This document shows, piece after piece, positions 5,683 through 13,899 of a stretch of DNA of 14,339 nt (positions are counted from its first letter, which is position 1; each line of letters begins with the position of its first letter). The stretch comes from Nitrososphaerota archaeon (GTDB lineage: Archaea > Thermoproteota > Nitrososphaeria > Nitrososphaerales > UBA57), in NCBI GenBank assembly GCA_002693165.1, contig NZOP01000028.1:1-14339 (forward strand). Direction: 5' to 3'. The notes below the pieces were generated by a model. That model was not told the DNA's origin, searched no databases, and saw nothing but the letters and a program-made list of their open reading frames with translations. The translations under genes and the position numbers were made by a program.

Positions 5683-6069
5683 TCATTCATTAATAAGCAT
5701 TCCATTAAGTATTCCATTTTGTCCAGGTCGAGAAAGAACTTTTACTTTACCTAGTTCAGTGTCAATAATAGCACCTTTAGTTATCACACCACGTCTTTCA
5801 TAATCTCGGTTAGATGGATTTTTTAATACGCGAGTAATTGTAGTCTTTGAAACGGTATTATTATTTTTATCAACAACATTCACAACATTATCAGAGACTA
5901 AAGAGATCTTTCTATTTCCACCTCTAGAAGTCTTTTCACGTATAGAACGTTCTCCTAAAAGAGTATCAACAGAAAATGAATCTGATTCATCTGCACGTCG
6001 ATTTCTCGAGAATTTAACTCGTCCACCAGATGTTTTTCTTTTTCTTAAATTTTCTAATGTTTTAACCAT
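5683..6069 (-). CDS. rps8e: 30S ribosomal protein S8e
   Basis: This 128-residue basic protein has the S8e signature near the N-terminus (ENLRKRKTSGGRVK) and the C-terminal RPGQNGILNG motif. Between them lies the GGNRKISL...KTTITRVLKNPSNRDYERRGVITKGAII core. S8e is a small-subunit ribosomal protein of archaea and eukaryotes absent from bacteria, which helps place the organism. Length is normal for archaeal S8e. The ATG at 6069 is preceded by a good TATA-like box about 30 bp away. The gene may therefore have its own strong promoter besides read-through from scpB 40 bp upstream. Confidence 0.97.
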   Translation of the reverse strand: MVKTLENLRKRKTSGGRVKFSRNRRADESDSFSVDTLLGERSIREKTSRGGNRKISLVSDNVVNVVDKNNNTVSKTTITRVLKNPSNRDYERRGVITKGAIIDTELGKVKVLSRPGQNGILNGMLINE

Positions 6070-6093
6070 ATTACATCATATTAGAGAATTAGT

Positions 6094-6106
6094 ATTATAT
6101 AATTTT
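6094..6106 (-). promoter_or_regulatory. Probable internal TATA promoter for rps8e
   Basis: The palindromic core TTATATAA (6095-6102) sits in the short scpB-rps8e gap and is centred about 30 bp before the rps8e ATG. The predicted transcript would start within a few bases of the ATG. A separate promoter would let a ribosomal protein be made far above the SMC complex genes in the same series. Confidence 0.55.
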
Positions 6107-6109
6107 ATT

Positions 6110-6688
6110 TTATTCTTTTGGTTTAATTTTAATTATAGGGGTTTTAATTTTCACGCCATGCTTGACTAATTGGTCTTTTACGGTTGATAGGTCATTTTCA
6201 ACACCAAAATACTCTGCTAGGCGATTAGTAGTAGTAAATATCTTAGTTCTGCCTAAAGGTTCAGATTTAATAAAACCTAATTTTTTTAAAGCACGAACAT
6301 GTTGATACGAATTCTGACCACGTCGTTCTGCAAGATCCTTGCCTGAAATTGGTTGGAACCACATTATATGAGATAATGTCTTGAGTTCCGCACTAGATAA
6401 TAAAGGCCGTGAAGAAAATTTTCGTGCAGGAGTAGTAAATTCAGATTTTAATTGAATAACAAATCTATCATTTTCTAATTCAAACATTTGAATTGCATCA
6501 AAAGTAGAATTAACATCCATCATAAGATTTCGTGCAATGGTAGAAGATTTTTTTGTAGAAGTAATACCTGCTGCTTTTGCAAGCTCGAATTTAGACAATG
6601 GACGACCTGCAGCATATAAAGCAGCTTCAATCCTAGCCTTCAGTTTCTTATCTTTTTCACCATCTAAGGTTTCATGTTGACTATTCAT
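6110..6688 (-). CDS. scpB: Segregation and condensation protein ScpB
   Basis: This 192-residue kleisin-associated protein has two winged-helix domains. The first (about residues 15-95) contains KARIEAALYAAGRPLSKFELAKAAGI. The second (about 95-165) has the conserved LSSAELKTLSHIMWFQPISGKDLAERRG and HVRALKKLGFI segments with the typical L-turn-T end (GRTKIFTTT). ScpB dimerises on ScpA and regulates the SMC ATPase ring that organises and segregates chromosomes. The ATG at 6688 shares one base with the scpA stop (TAATG), which implies translational coupling. A basic tail (KIKTPIIKIKPKE) extends past the second domain. Confidence 0.93.
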   Translation of the reverse strand: MNSQHETLDGEKDKKLKARIEAALYAAGRPLSKFELAKAAGITSTKKSSTIARNLMMDVNSTFDAIQMFELENDRFVIQLKSEFTTPARKFSSRPLLSSAELKTLSHIMWFQPISGKDLAERRGQNSYQHVRALKKLGFIKSEPLGRTKIFTTTNRLAEYFGVENDLSTVKDQLVKHGVKIKTPIIKIKPKE

Positions 6689-7350
6689 TATATCATCCGT
6701 CGAATCATAATATCTTCTGAGTTATTATCAGATTCAATCTGTTCTAGAGTAACTAGACCTTCTACTGCAACAAACAACAGTAATAAAAAAGACTGGGTTT
6801 GTTCAAGCAATGTTTTATTCCGAATTAATTCAGTAAAAAGCAGTTCACTAGATTGCGCAAGTTTACTAGTCAAATCTTTTTTGAATTCAACTACTAATTC
6901 TTCTATTTTGACTACAAATTTATCTATTTCAACTTCGGGCTCAGGTTGTAATAAAGTTGATTCCTTTTTCAACTCAGCATCTTGTCGTGAAACATCTTCT
7001 AGGATTTTTTCTAATGTTGTGATTAAATCATCTATAGATGTAGAATATAATTCATATCGAAATGGAAGAACAATAAGACTAGGAGGCCCTTGTCGAGGAA
7101 TACGTGGTCTTTGGACTTTGAGTTTCTCAAAATAAAATAATGTTTCAACTTTTAAACGATAAAGTAAAGCAGAAGAAAATGCAACAGTACCACATAAACG
7201 TAGATCAGGGTTATCTTTTTCAACTATCTTTTCTAAAAAAATATCTAACAAATCAGATATATCAACCTCCCAAGGTTTTCCTTTTTTAGCAGTTTTTGGA
7301 TTAACTAATAGATTCAGAGGGGCTTTCGATAATTGACTAGAATCATTCAT
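6688..7350 (-). CDS. scpA: Segregation and condensation protein ScpA (kleisin)
   Basis: The product has 220 residues. The N-terminal kleisin helix bundle, which would bind the SMC neck, is recognisable: APLNLLVNPKTAKKGKPWEVDISDLLDIFLEKI, followed by LRLCGTVAFSSALLYRLKVE. The middle is acidic and variable, and the C-terminal winged helix (about 150-220) would bind the SMC head cap. It closes the SMC ring and carries ScpB. The ATG overlaps the smc stop by four bases (ATGA), and its own stop overlaps the scpB start. The three proteins are thus probably made in fixed ratio. The call rests on both sequence and position. Confidence 0.93.
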   Translation of the reverse strand: MNDSSQLSKAPLNLLVNPKTAKKGKPWEVDISDLLDIFLEKIVEKDNPDLRLCGTVAFSSALLYRLKVETLFYFEKLKVQRPRIPRQGPPSLIVLPFRYELYSTSIDDLITTLEKILEDVSRQDAELKKESTLLQPEPEVEIDKFVVKIEELVVEFKKDLTSKLAQSSELLFTELIRNKTLLEQTQSFLLLLFVAVEGLVTLEQIESDNNSEDIMIRRMI

Positions 7351-10300
7351 TTGATTTGCATTCCTTTAGCATATTTGACATCGCTTTCTGTAGGTTGATA
7401 TGTAAGTATCTTAGTAATACCACGTTCATGATAGACACCATACATATTATCAACACGCGACAATATAGTATCCTTTAAACTAACCATAATTATTTGTGAA
7501 TAAACAGTTCTTTCTCTAATTATTTCGGCCAGTTTAGTAGAATTAACAGCATCTAAGTGAGCGTCAATTTCGTCGAACACATAAAATGGAGCAGGTTTCA
7601 CAGCTTGAATTGCTAAGATTAGACACAAAGCCGCAACAGTTTTTTCGCCACCACTAATGCCTGTACTTTCACGTGCAATTTTATCGGGAAATTGAGCCAT
7701 CAAAGACACTCCAGAAGTAAAAATGTCATCTTCGTTCTCCAATTCTAACCAAGCTTCTCCATGAATTCCACTATCTTTTGTTGTAAGTTTTGAGAAAAGA
7801 TGTCTCAATTCTTTATCGATTTTTTCAAAAGCATCTAGAAATGCTTTACGTTTATCGGAATCCACGCTATTAATAAATTCAATTATTGAATTACGCTCTT
7901 TTTGTAATTGATTTTTCCTGTGTGAAAAATTTTTGTAACCTGTATATATTTCACGATATTGTTCGTCTGCTAATAAATTCACACGAGATTTTAAGCTATT
8001 ATACTCTTTATCAAGTTCGTCTAGAATAGCAGATATATTAGGGAAATATTCTAGAGATTCGTCATAACCAAGTAATTGTAATTGGTCCCGATATGATTGT
8101 TTTGAATCAGTCAATCTTGCATTATCATTTGTGATAGTTTGATATTTAGAAGCAGTTTGTAGAATATTTTTGTTGATACTTTCTTTTTCTTTATTTAATA
8201 ATTTATTTTGTTTATCTAGATTATCAATGATTGGTTTCATTTTACGAGATTCATCGGAAAGTTTTTTTTCTGTTAAGTTTAATTCAGTAACACGTTTCTC
8301 TAGTTCTGGCAATAAAGAATCGCACTCGGTAAGGAATAGTTTTTTATCCTTTAATTCATCTTCAAAGTTAGAAATTTTTTCAGTAAGTTCATTTTTCCTG
8401 TTTTTTAGATTATGTTCAAGATTTGCATTGTCACGTGCAAGTGTTGTTTCGTTAGTTCGTATTTGGTCAGATAACAGATCAATTTGAGAGGATATCTCGT
8501 CCCTTTCACTTTCTAAAGATAATAAATTAGTCTTTAAGGATTGAATAGAAGATTTAGAATCAAGTTTACTTTTTTGGGTTATAATTAAATCGTCTATGTC
8601 TTTAAGTTCTAGTTCTTGTTTAATTTTTAATTCAGAAATCTGTTTAAGTTTTATCTGTAAATCATCATTTGTTTTGTTTCCTTTAGAAATCACACCAACA
8701 TAACGATTTCTCATATTTTTCATATTATTAAGTTCGGAATTCAGTCGCTCTAGTGATAATTTTCTTTCATTTTGATCCGATTCCATCTCCTTGACTTGAG
8801 AATTTAGAGTCGTAATTACATTTTTACGTCTTTGAATTGACGTTCGTAAATTACTAACACTTGATTTAATCTGTGTGAATGATGTAGAATCAAAGAATAA
8901 ATTAGCAAGTGGTGAAACACTACCGGTTTCGAAAACAGAACCACCAGGTTCAAAAATATCCCCAGAAATGCTTACTGTACGATACCCTTTTTGTGACCAT
9001 ATATAACCAGATTTAGCAGAGGAAACCAGTAAAGTATCACCAAAAATAAAATTAGCGAGATCCTTGTATTTATCGTCGACGGCTAGAAAATCTGCTAACG
9101 AGCCTAAAATATCCTTATTTTTAGGTGCATTAACTCGTTCAGAACCTACAATATCAGAAAGAGGAATCAAAGCAACACGGCCAAGTTTATATCTTTTAAC
9201 CAGCTCGACAACTTGAAAGAGTGATTTCATTTCTTCAATAATAATTGCATTAGACCATCGTTTGGTAGCAGCTTGTAATGCAGTTTTGTACTTGCCAGTA
9301 AAAGTAAAAATATCGTCAACACCACCCAAATAACCAGGAATAGAATTTTCTTGTGCAATCAACTTAAGTTTTAATTGAATGTTTTGTTTAGAAGTTATTT
9401 CCTTTGCAGCTTCGACCTTAGACTCGTGCTTTAAGACTTCTTCATGCGCTCGCGATAGTATACCAACAGCTTTAGAGAGTTCAAACTCGATTTTCTCACG
9501 TCGTAATGCTAATTTAGAATTTGAACTAGTAACAGAAGTTAAAGAGTTTTGTTCTTGAGATTGTAAAGATTCCAAGTCCAATATAGATTTAGAAATAATA
9601 TCAACAAGAGCTTGTGTTTGTTTTTTCTTCTGATCACCAGTTAAAATTTTTGCTTTAAGAATAGATTGGTTTGTGTCAGTAGTAGAGAAAGATTGATTAA
9701 TTTGAGTTTTCCTATCATAGGATTGTCGAAGTTGTGTGTCAATATTAGTTAATAATTGTTCTTCTTCTTGAATAGAATCGTTTAAAGATTTTCTTTTTAA
9801 ATTAAAAGTTTTCATTTTGTCGTGCAACTGGATTAGATCATTTTTAGAACTGTCAAGTGTTTTTGAAAGAGTTTCTATCTTTATTTTAGTTTTAGATATA
9901 TCATCAATAGTTTCAGAAAGCATATCATTAAGATATGGCAATGACTCGCTTATTTTTTTAATTTCATTATGAAAATTAGTTTTTGTATCATTACGATTAT
10001 TTAATTCGTCGGTTTTTTTATTTAATTCGATTTGTATAGATAATAATTCATCACTAGCGCCACCAATCACTTTTGAAAGAGTAGATTGTTTGGTTTTATC
10101 TAATTCGTCAATTTTATTGTTCATTTGAATTAGTTTTTGATCTAGGCTTTCTTTTTCTTCTGAAAGAGTAATCAATAATTTATTATTTTCTTCGATTGTA
10201 TTAGTAATATCATGAAGTTTTTTGACAAACAACATAGATTTTAGCCAATTACGTTCCTGATCAAGATATTGCAAACGGAGATGATTATTTCTTTGTACTT

Positions 10301-10919
10301 CTAAGACATCAATGTTTTTCTTAACTTCGCCGATTTTTGCCATTGCAACTTCAAGTTGTCGATCAGCGGCATCTAGTTGTTTCAATGCGTCTTCTTTCTT
10401 TGAGTCAAATTGAGCAACCCCAACAATTTCTTCAATTAACAATCGTTTTTCTTCCGGATTAAGTTCGGCTAGATGAGTAACCATACCTTGAGGAACAAAA
10501 TTTAACCCATCAGAACTAATCAAGGCAAGGCTTAATAATTCAGATAAATGTCCTTTTTGTGTTTTTTTACCATTTAATAAATATGTGCTATCTCCACTAG
10601 AACGTATTTCTCTTGTAATTGTGACCCGATCATTATCAATTGAAATATCTCGACTGGTATTATCAAGAGTTAATGTAACTCTTGCACTAGTTGAAGGATT
10701 ACCTCCAGCACCGTCAAAGATCAATCCACTGAGTTTATTAACTCTCATCATTCTAGGTTTGTTTTCGCCAAGAGCAAATAAAATTGCGTCAATAATATTA
10801 CTTTTACCTGAGCCGTTGGGACCGGTAATCCCAATAAATTTACCATCAAAATTTACATGAACAGGTCTAGTTCCAAACGACTTGAAGCCTCTTGTTTCCA
10901 CTTTTTTTATGTAGACCAT
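7347..10919 (-). CDS. smc: Chromosome segregation ATPase SMC
   Basis: This is a full-length 1190-residue SMC. Walker A is GPNGSGKS at residues 33-40, and the Q-loop segment FVPQG lies near 145. Two long coiled coils cover about 170-510 and 690-1010. The hinge between them (about 525-680) contains GYLGGVDDI and a late glycine-rich FEPGGS. The ABC signature ISGGE is at 1088-1092, Walker B with catalytic glutamate (FYVFDE) at 1112-1117, and the D-loop DAHLD after it. SMC dimers with ScpA and ScpB entrap and extrude DNA loops. No frame break or missing ATPase residue is seen. The ATG at 10919 follows a 164-bp non-coding gap with a TATA-like box, so smc is likely the first gene of its transcript. 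Confidence 0.98.
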   Translation of the reverse strand: MVYIKKVETRGFKSFGTRPVHVNFDGKFIGITGPNGSGKSNIIDAILFALGENKPRMMRVNKLSGLIFDGAGGNPSTSARVTLTLDNTSRDISIDNDRVTITREIRSSGDSTYLLNGKKTQKGHLSELLSLALISSDGLNFVPQGMVTHLAELNPEEKRLLIEEIVGVAQFDSKKEDALKQLDAADRQLEVAMAKIGEVKKNIDVLEVQRNNHLRLQYLDQERNWLKSMLFVKKLHDITNTIEENNKLLITLSEEKESLDQKLIQMNNKIDELDKTKQSTLSKVIGGASDELLSIQIELNKKTDELNNRNDTKTNFHNEIKKISESLPYLNDMLSETIDDISKTKIKIETLSKTLDSSKNDLIQLHDKMKTFNLKRKSLNDSIQEEEQLLTNIDTQLRQSYDRKTQINQSFSTTDTNQSILKAKILTGDQKKKQTQALVDIISKSILDLESLQSQEQNSLTSVTSSNSKLALRREKIEFELSKAVGILSRAHEEVLKHESKVEAAKEITSKQNIQLKLKLIAQENSIPGYLGGVDDIFTFTGKYKTALQAATKRWSNAIIIEEMKSLFQVVELVKRYKLGRVALIPLSDIVGSERVNAPKNKDILGSLADFLAVDDKYKDLANFIFGDTLLVSSAKSGYIWSQKGYRTVSISGDIFEPGGSVFETGSVSPLANLFFDSTSFTQIKSSVSNLRTSIQRRKNVITTLNSQVKEMESDQNERKLSLERLNSELNNMKNMRNRYVGVISKGNKTNDDLQIKLKQISELKIKQELELKDIDDLIITQKSKLDSKSSIQSLKTNLLSLESERDEISSQIDLLSDQIRTNETTLARDNANLEHNLKNRKNELTEKISNFEDELKDKKLFLTECDSLLPELEKRVTELNLTEKKLSDESRKMKPIIDNLDKQNKLLNKEKESINKNILQTASKYQTITNDNARLTDSKQSYRDQLQLLGYDESLEYFPNISAILDELDKEYNSLKSRVNLLADEQYREIYTGYKNFSHRKNQLQKERNSIIEFINSVDSDKRKAFLDAFEKIDKELRHLFSKLTTKDSGIHGEAWLELENEDDIFTSGVSLMAQFPDKIARESTGISGGEKTVAALCLILAIQAVKPAPFYVFDEIDAHLDAVNSTKLAEIIRERTVYSQIIMVSLKDTILSRVDNMYGVYHERGITKILTYQPTESDVKYAKGMQIK

Positions 10920-10976
10920 TTACCTTAACCAAATCACATATACAAACTTACTGAACTAAGATTTTTACAAAGTTTT

Positions 10977-10988
10977 AATATATAAATA
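10977..10988 (-). promoter_or_regulatory. Probable TATA box for smc-scpA-scpB
   Basis: The minus strand reads TATTTATATATT here, centred about 64 bp before the smc ATG. With a 25-bp TATA-to-start spacing the leader would be about 35-40 nt, longer than most in this window. It is the best TATA match in the 10920-11083 gap. Confidence 0.5.
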
Positions 10989-11048
10989 AAGGGAATGAAA
11001 TATTATTTACATACCAAAGCAGAAAGAAAAAATTTATTCACTTACATC

Positions 11049-11068
11049 AAAAAAACAAGCGCAAAAAA
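11049..11068 (-). terminator. Double oligo-T terminator of the coenzyme A operon
   Basis: About 16-35 bases past the decarboxylase stop the minus strand has a run of six T (11063-11068), then GCGCTTG, then a run of seven T (11049-11055). Paired T tracts are typical archaeal intrinsic stop signals. The remaining bases of this 164-bp gap hold only the smc promoter region. Confidence 0.6.
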
Positions 11069-11083
11069 GTAATAATAATATAA

Positions 11084-12250
11084 TTAAATAGAGTTTTTTA
11101 CAAGGTTTTTAATATCTTTAATAAAACTATCAATATGCTTACGTTTAATATGTGGCATAATAACAATACGAATATGTGTTGGAAAAACAGAAATAGCCCA
11201 ACCATGTTGACGAATACTTTTAATGAATTTTGTTTGAGAAGAACCAGTTATCTTAAAACCAATTATATTCAAAACAGGTTTAGAAACAACAGAGATATTT
11301 GGAATCTTAATTAACTCATTATAAAAATAATCAGTATTTTTCATACATTGATTAATAAGTTTAACATAGCCATTTCTTCCGTTTAGGTTGAGAATAGACC
11401 ATAAAGAAATAATAGAAGCTCCAGGACTAGTTCCCAATAATGTAGAACGAGATTTATGACCGCCAGAAAGGTAATTAATATCATTTTTTATACCTTTCAA
11501 TAAACTGCGTTTACGAAATAAAATACAACTTGAAGGAATAGGAGCAAGACCCATTTTATGCGAATCAATAGCAATAGAAGAAACTCCAGGTAATTTGAAA
11601 TCAAAAACAGGCGGAGAATAACCAAGGTCTTTTAAGAAAGGGATAACAAAACCACCAAAAGATGCGTCCACATGTAAAAGTAATGAATGATCAGATGCAA
11701 GATCAGATAGATTATCAATAGGATCAATTAATCCCAAAGGAGTAGTTCCGGCAACTCCGACCAACATGATGGTATTTTTAGTAATACTCTTTTTGACCTT
11801 AGTGATATCAACAATACCATGAACATCTGGCACTTGAACAAGCTTAATTCCAAGAAGGTCGGCAGCTTTATAAAAAGAATTATGTGAATGAGTTGGGATA
11901 ATAATTTCAGGATTAAGTTTATTAAAATAATTTCTTGCAGACCACATTGCAAGAATATTTGCTTCCGTACCGCCAGAAACTACATTCCCAATAGCATTAG
12001 ATTTTGATAGTAAATTTCCAAGAATGGCAATAATATCTTTTTCAAGTTTAGATGTTCCCTTTAATAAACCAGGATCCCCAATATTTTTTTCAAGATGTTT
12101 TGAATAAATTTTTTGAGAAAAGATGTGTGGTTTAGTACACATAGAACCAATTATTTTACCTGAAGAAAAAGTTTCATCTAACATTAAAATGTTATTTAAT
12201 TTTTTATAAACATCGTTTTGACTTAATCCATTAGTACGCATTTTTATCAC
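11084..12250 (-). CDS. Archaeal PLP-dependent group II decarboxylase, MfnA-like, probable aspartate 1-decarboxylase
   Basis: This 388-residue fold-type I PLP enzyme matches the archaeal MfnA family (L-tyrosine/L-aspartate decarboxylase). Family features are IGSMCTKPH and GDPGLLKGTSKLEKDII early on, NVVSGGTEANILA binding the cofactor phosphate, and HVDASFGGF with the PLP aspartate. The Schiff-base lysine is K232 in AIDSHKMG. MfnA decarboxylates tyrosine for methanofuran in methanogens. Non-methanogens such as Thermococcus use the family to make beta-alanine from aspartate for coenzyme A. Here it follows panB by 8 bp in an operon with phosphopantothenate synthetase, which uses beta-alanine, so the aspartate role is favoured. 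Substrate is inferred from context. Start ATG at 12250; ATG at 12241 is an alternative. Confidence 0.88.
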   Translation of the reverse strand: MIKMRTNGLSQNDVYKKLNNILMLDETFSSGKIIGSMCTKPHIFSQKIYSKHLEKNIGDPGLLKGTSKLEKDIIAILGNLLSKSNAIGNVVSGGTEANILAMWSARNYFNKLNPEIIIPTHSHNSFYKAADLLGIKLVQVPDVHGIVDITKVKKSITKNTIMLVGVAGTTPLGLIDPIDNLSDLASDHSLLLHVDASFGGFVIPFLKDLGYSPPVFDFKLPGVSSIAIDSHKMGLAPIPSSCILFRKRSLLKGIKNDINYLSGGHKSRSTLLGTSPGASIISLWSILNLNGRNGYVKLINQCMKNTDYFYNELIKIPNISVVSKPVLNIIGFKITGSSQTKFIKSIRQHGWAISVFPTHIRIVIMPHIKRKHIDSFIKDIKNLVKNSI

Positions 12251-12258
12251 AAAGAAAT

Positions 12259-13113
12259 CTATATTTTGGCTTTTTTAATTTCTCCAAAATATTTTTTTAG
12301 TTTCTTTAATTCTAAATTATCCAAAGACCATGAATGATTATTAGAGGGAAAATTATTTAGAGAAACATCGGTTTTATAATTAGTCAGTGCGTTAAGGGTT
12401 TCAGTTTTAAGATCTGCATATTTTTTAACAAATTTAGGTTTAAGTGAATCGTATAAATTAAGAAGGTCGTGTAAAACTAGTATTTGTCCATCACAATAAG
12501 GACCAGATCCAATTCCAATAGTTGGAATACTAAGCGAATTAGTAATAATCTTTGAAACTTCCTTGGTAATCATCTCCAAGACTATACAAAAAGCTCCTGC
12601 TTGTTCAAGCTCTTGTGCATCTTCAATAAGTTGCTTTGCAGAGGTGTAATCAGTTCCTTGAACACGATAACCATCCCATGACTGAGCCATTTGAGGTTGT
12701 AATCCAATGTGACCCATAACAGGGATACCTGCTTTAGTAACTGCACGAACAGTTTTAGCAACATCAAGACCACCTTCAATTTTTACAGCTTGCATTCCAC
12801 CTTCTTTAATAAAACGTCCAGCATTACGAACTGCTTCGTCAGAAGAAACATGATACGACATAAATGGCATATCTCCAACAAGAAGTGATTTACGGCCACC
12901 ACGAGAAACAGCCTTAGACATTAACAACATTTCATCCATCGTTGCAGGAGAAGTATTTTCATAACCAAACATAACCATAGCTCCAGAATCACCGACAAGG
13001 ATAATGTCTATTTCAGCTTCATTGGCAATTTTCGCAAATGAATAATCATAAGAAGTAATGGCAGAAATTTTCTGCCCATTTGCCTTCATTTCTGTTAATG
13101 TTTTTACATTCAA
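12259..13113 (-). CDS. panB: 3-methyl-2-oxobutanoate hydroxymethyltransferase PanB
   Basis: PanB transfers a hydroxymethyl group from methylene-tetrahydrofolate (or an archaeal pterin) to 2-ketoisovalerate, giving ketopantoate for coenzyme A synthesis. The 284-residue protein has the family motifs in order: TSYDYSFAKIA, LVGDSGAMVMFG with metal ligand D42, VGDMPFMSY with D81 and AVKIEGG with E113. GHIGLQPQ and VLEMI with the predicted catalytic base E180 follow (E181 in the E. coli enzyme). The C-terminus is about 20 residues longer than in E. coli and lysine-rich. The ATG at 13113 matches the usual N-terminus. It lies 18 bp after phosphopantothenate synthetase and 8 bp before the decarboxylase, so the operon looks tight. 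Confidence 0.96.
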   Translation of the reverse strand: MNVKTLTEMKANGQKISAITSYDYSFAKIANEAEIDIILVGDSGAMVMFGYENTSPATMDEMLLMSKAVSRGGRKSLLVGDMPFMSYHVSSDEAVRNAGRFIKEGGMQAVKIEGGLDVAKTVRAVTKAGIPVMGHIGLQPQMAQSWDGYRVQGTDYTSAKQLIEDAQELEQAGAFCIVLEMITKEVSKIITNSLSIPTIGIGSGPYCDGQILVLHDLLNLYDSLKPKFVKKYADLKTETLNALTNYKTDVSLNNFPSNNHSWSLDNLELKKLKKYFGEIKKAKI

Positions 13114-13131
13114 AATATATACAATCTCATT

Positions 13132-13899
13132 TTATTGTTTCTTTGTTAAATCTATTAATCTTTTAGACATATAGCGGAGGGTTAAGTTTAATTGTTTCTG
13201 ATTGTCGAATTTTTTAATAATTTTTTTAAGATCAGAATCAGAATACTTTAACATTTTTCTCGATTGTTTAATCATTTCAGGAATAACACGAACTAAATTA
13301 TCTATAATACTAATATCAGACATAGTAGCTGTTCGTGAAAGAGGATTAAGATCAATAGTAATCACAATTTTCCCCATTTTTTTAAGAAATTCTGTTCGAT
13401 CCCCATCTTCCAAAGGTACAAAAACAACGTCAGCTTGGTATATTCCTCGTTTATCAATAAATTTTCTATTACTACGAAGGCTCGGAATAGTCGTCAAATA
13501 ATCGTCGTTTGTGCCATAAACAATTTCAGCCCCATGATCTTTTAGTAGGCGAGAAATTTGTGTTGCTCTTTTCTTAGTTTTATGAAAGAGATTTATTTCT
13601 AGCTTTGAATTAGTCAGGTTAGAAAGTTTAACAAGATTTTTCGATTCTAAAGCAGCAGTATTGCCATTGATTGAAATAACTGAATTTGACACTATTAATT
13701 GCGCAGTAGCAACACGAATTGTCTGGAGTGCTAAATCAATAGTTTTTTCACCAATTAAATAATCAAATGCTTCACCACGACCATGTGCAATCAAACCAAA
13801 ATCTGAAATTATTCCCTTATTATAAAAATCAGACAGATCATTTCGAATTTTTAATGATCTAAATCTAGGATGGTTTTTTGAAATACCACTATCTGTCAT
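13132..13899 (-). CDS. 4-phosphopantoate--beta-alanine ligase (phosphopantothenate synthetase, archaeal)
   Basis: This 255-residue protein belongs to the archaeal phosphopantothenate synthetase family, which condenses 4-phosphopantoate with beta-alanine using ATP. It replaces bacterial pantothenate synthetase. Recognisable segments are HPRFRSLKIRNDL, the hallmark GLIAHGRGEAFDYLIGEKT (about residues 36-55), and the conserved ADVVFVPLEDGDRTEFLKKMGK...DLNPLSRTATMSDI...DNLVRVIPEM run in the C-terminal half. The ATG at 13899 overlaps the stop of the preceding pantoate kinase by four bases (ATGA), as expected for two enzymes acting in sequence. Confidence 0.95.
   Translation of the reverse strand: MTDSGISKNHPRFRSLKIRNDLSDFYNKGIISDFGLIAHGRGEAFDYLIGEKTIDLALQTIRVATAQLIVSNSVISINGNTAALESKNLVKLSNLTNSKLEINLFHKTKKRATQISRLLKDHGAEIVYGTNDDYLTTIPSLRSNRKFIDKRGIYQADVVFVPLEDGDRTEFLKKMGKIVITIDLNPLSRTATMSDISIIDNLVRVIPEMIKQSRKMLKYSDSDLKKIIKKFDNQKQLNLTLRYMSKRLIDLTKKQ

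Noticed and set aside
6674..7135. 153-aa plus-strand ORF opposite scpA
   Set aside because: Serine/asparagine-rich translation typical of an antisense shadow; the opposite strand has a clear kleisin with coupled start and stop.
8170..8487. Plus-strand ORF opposite the smc coiled coil
   Set aside because: Antisense of repetitive coiled-coil codons gives long open frames by chance; no independent start context.
10585..10860. Plus-strand ORF opposite the smc N-terminal ATPase region
   Set aside because: Completely covered by conserved SMC head sequence including Walker A on the other strand.
10920..11083. Possible small ORF or origin-like element in the largest non-coding gap
   Set aside because: Only a TATA-like box and T-tract terminators are visible; no origin recognition box, repeat pair or convincing ORF was found by eye.
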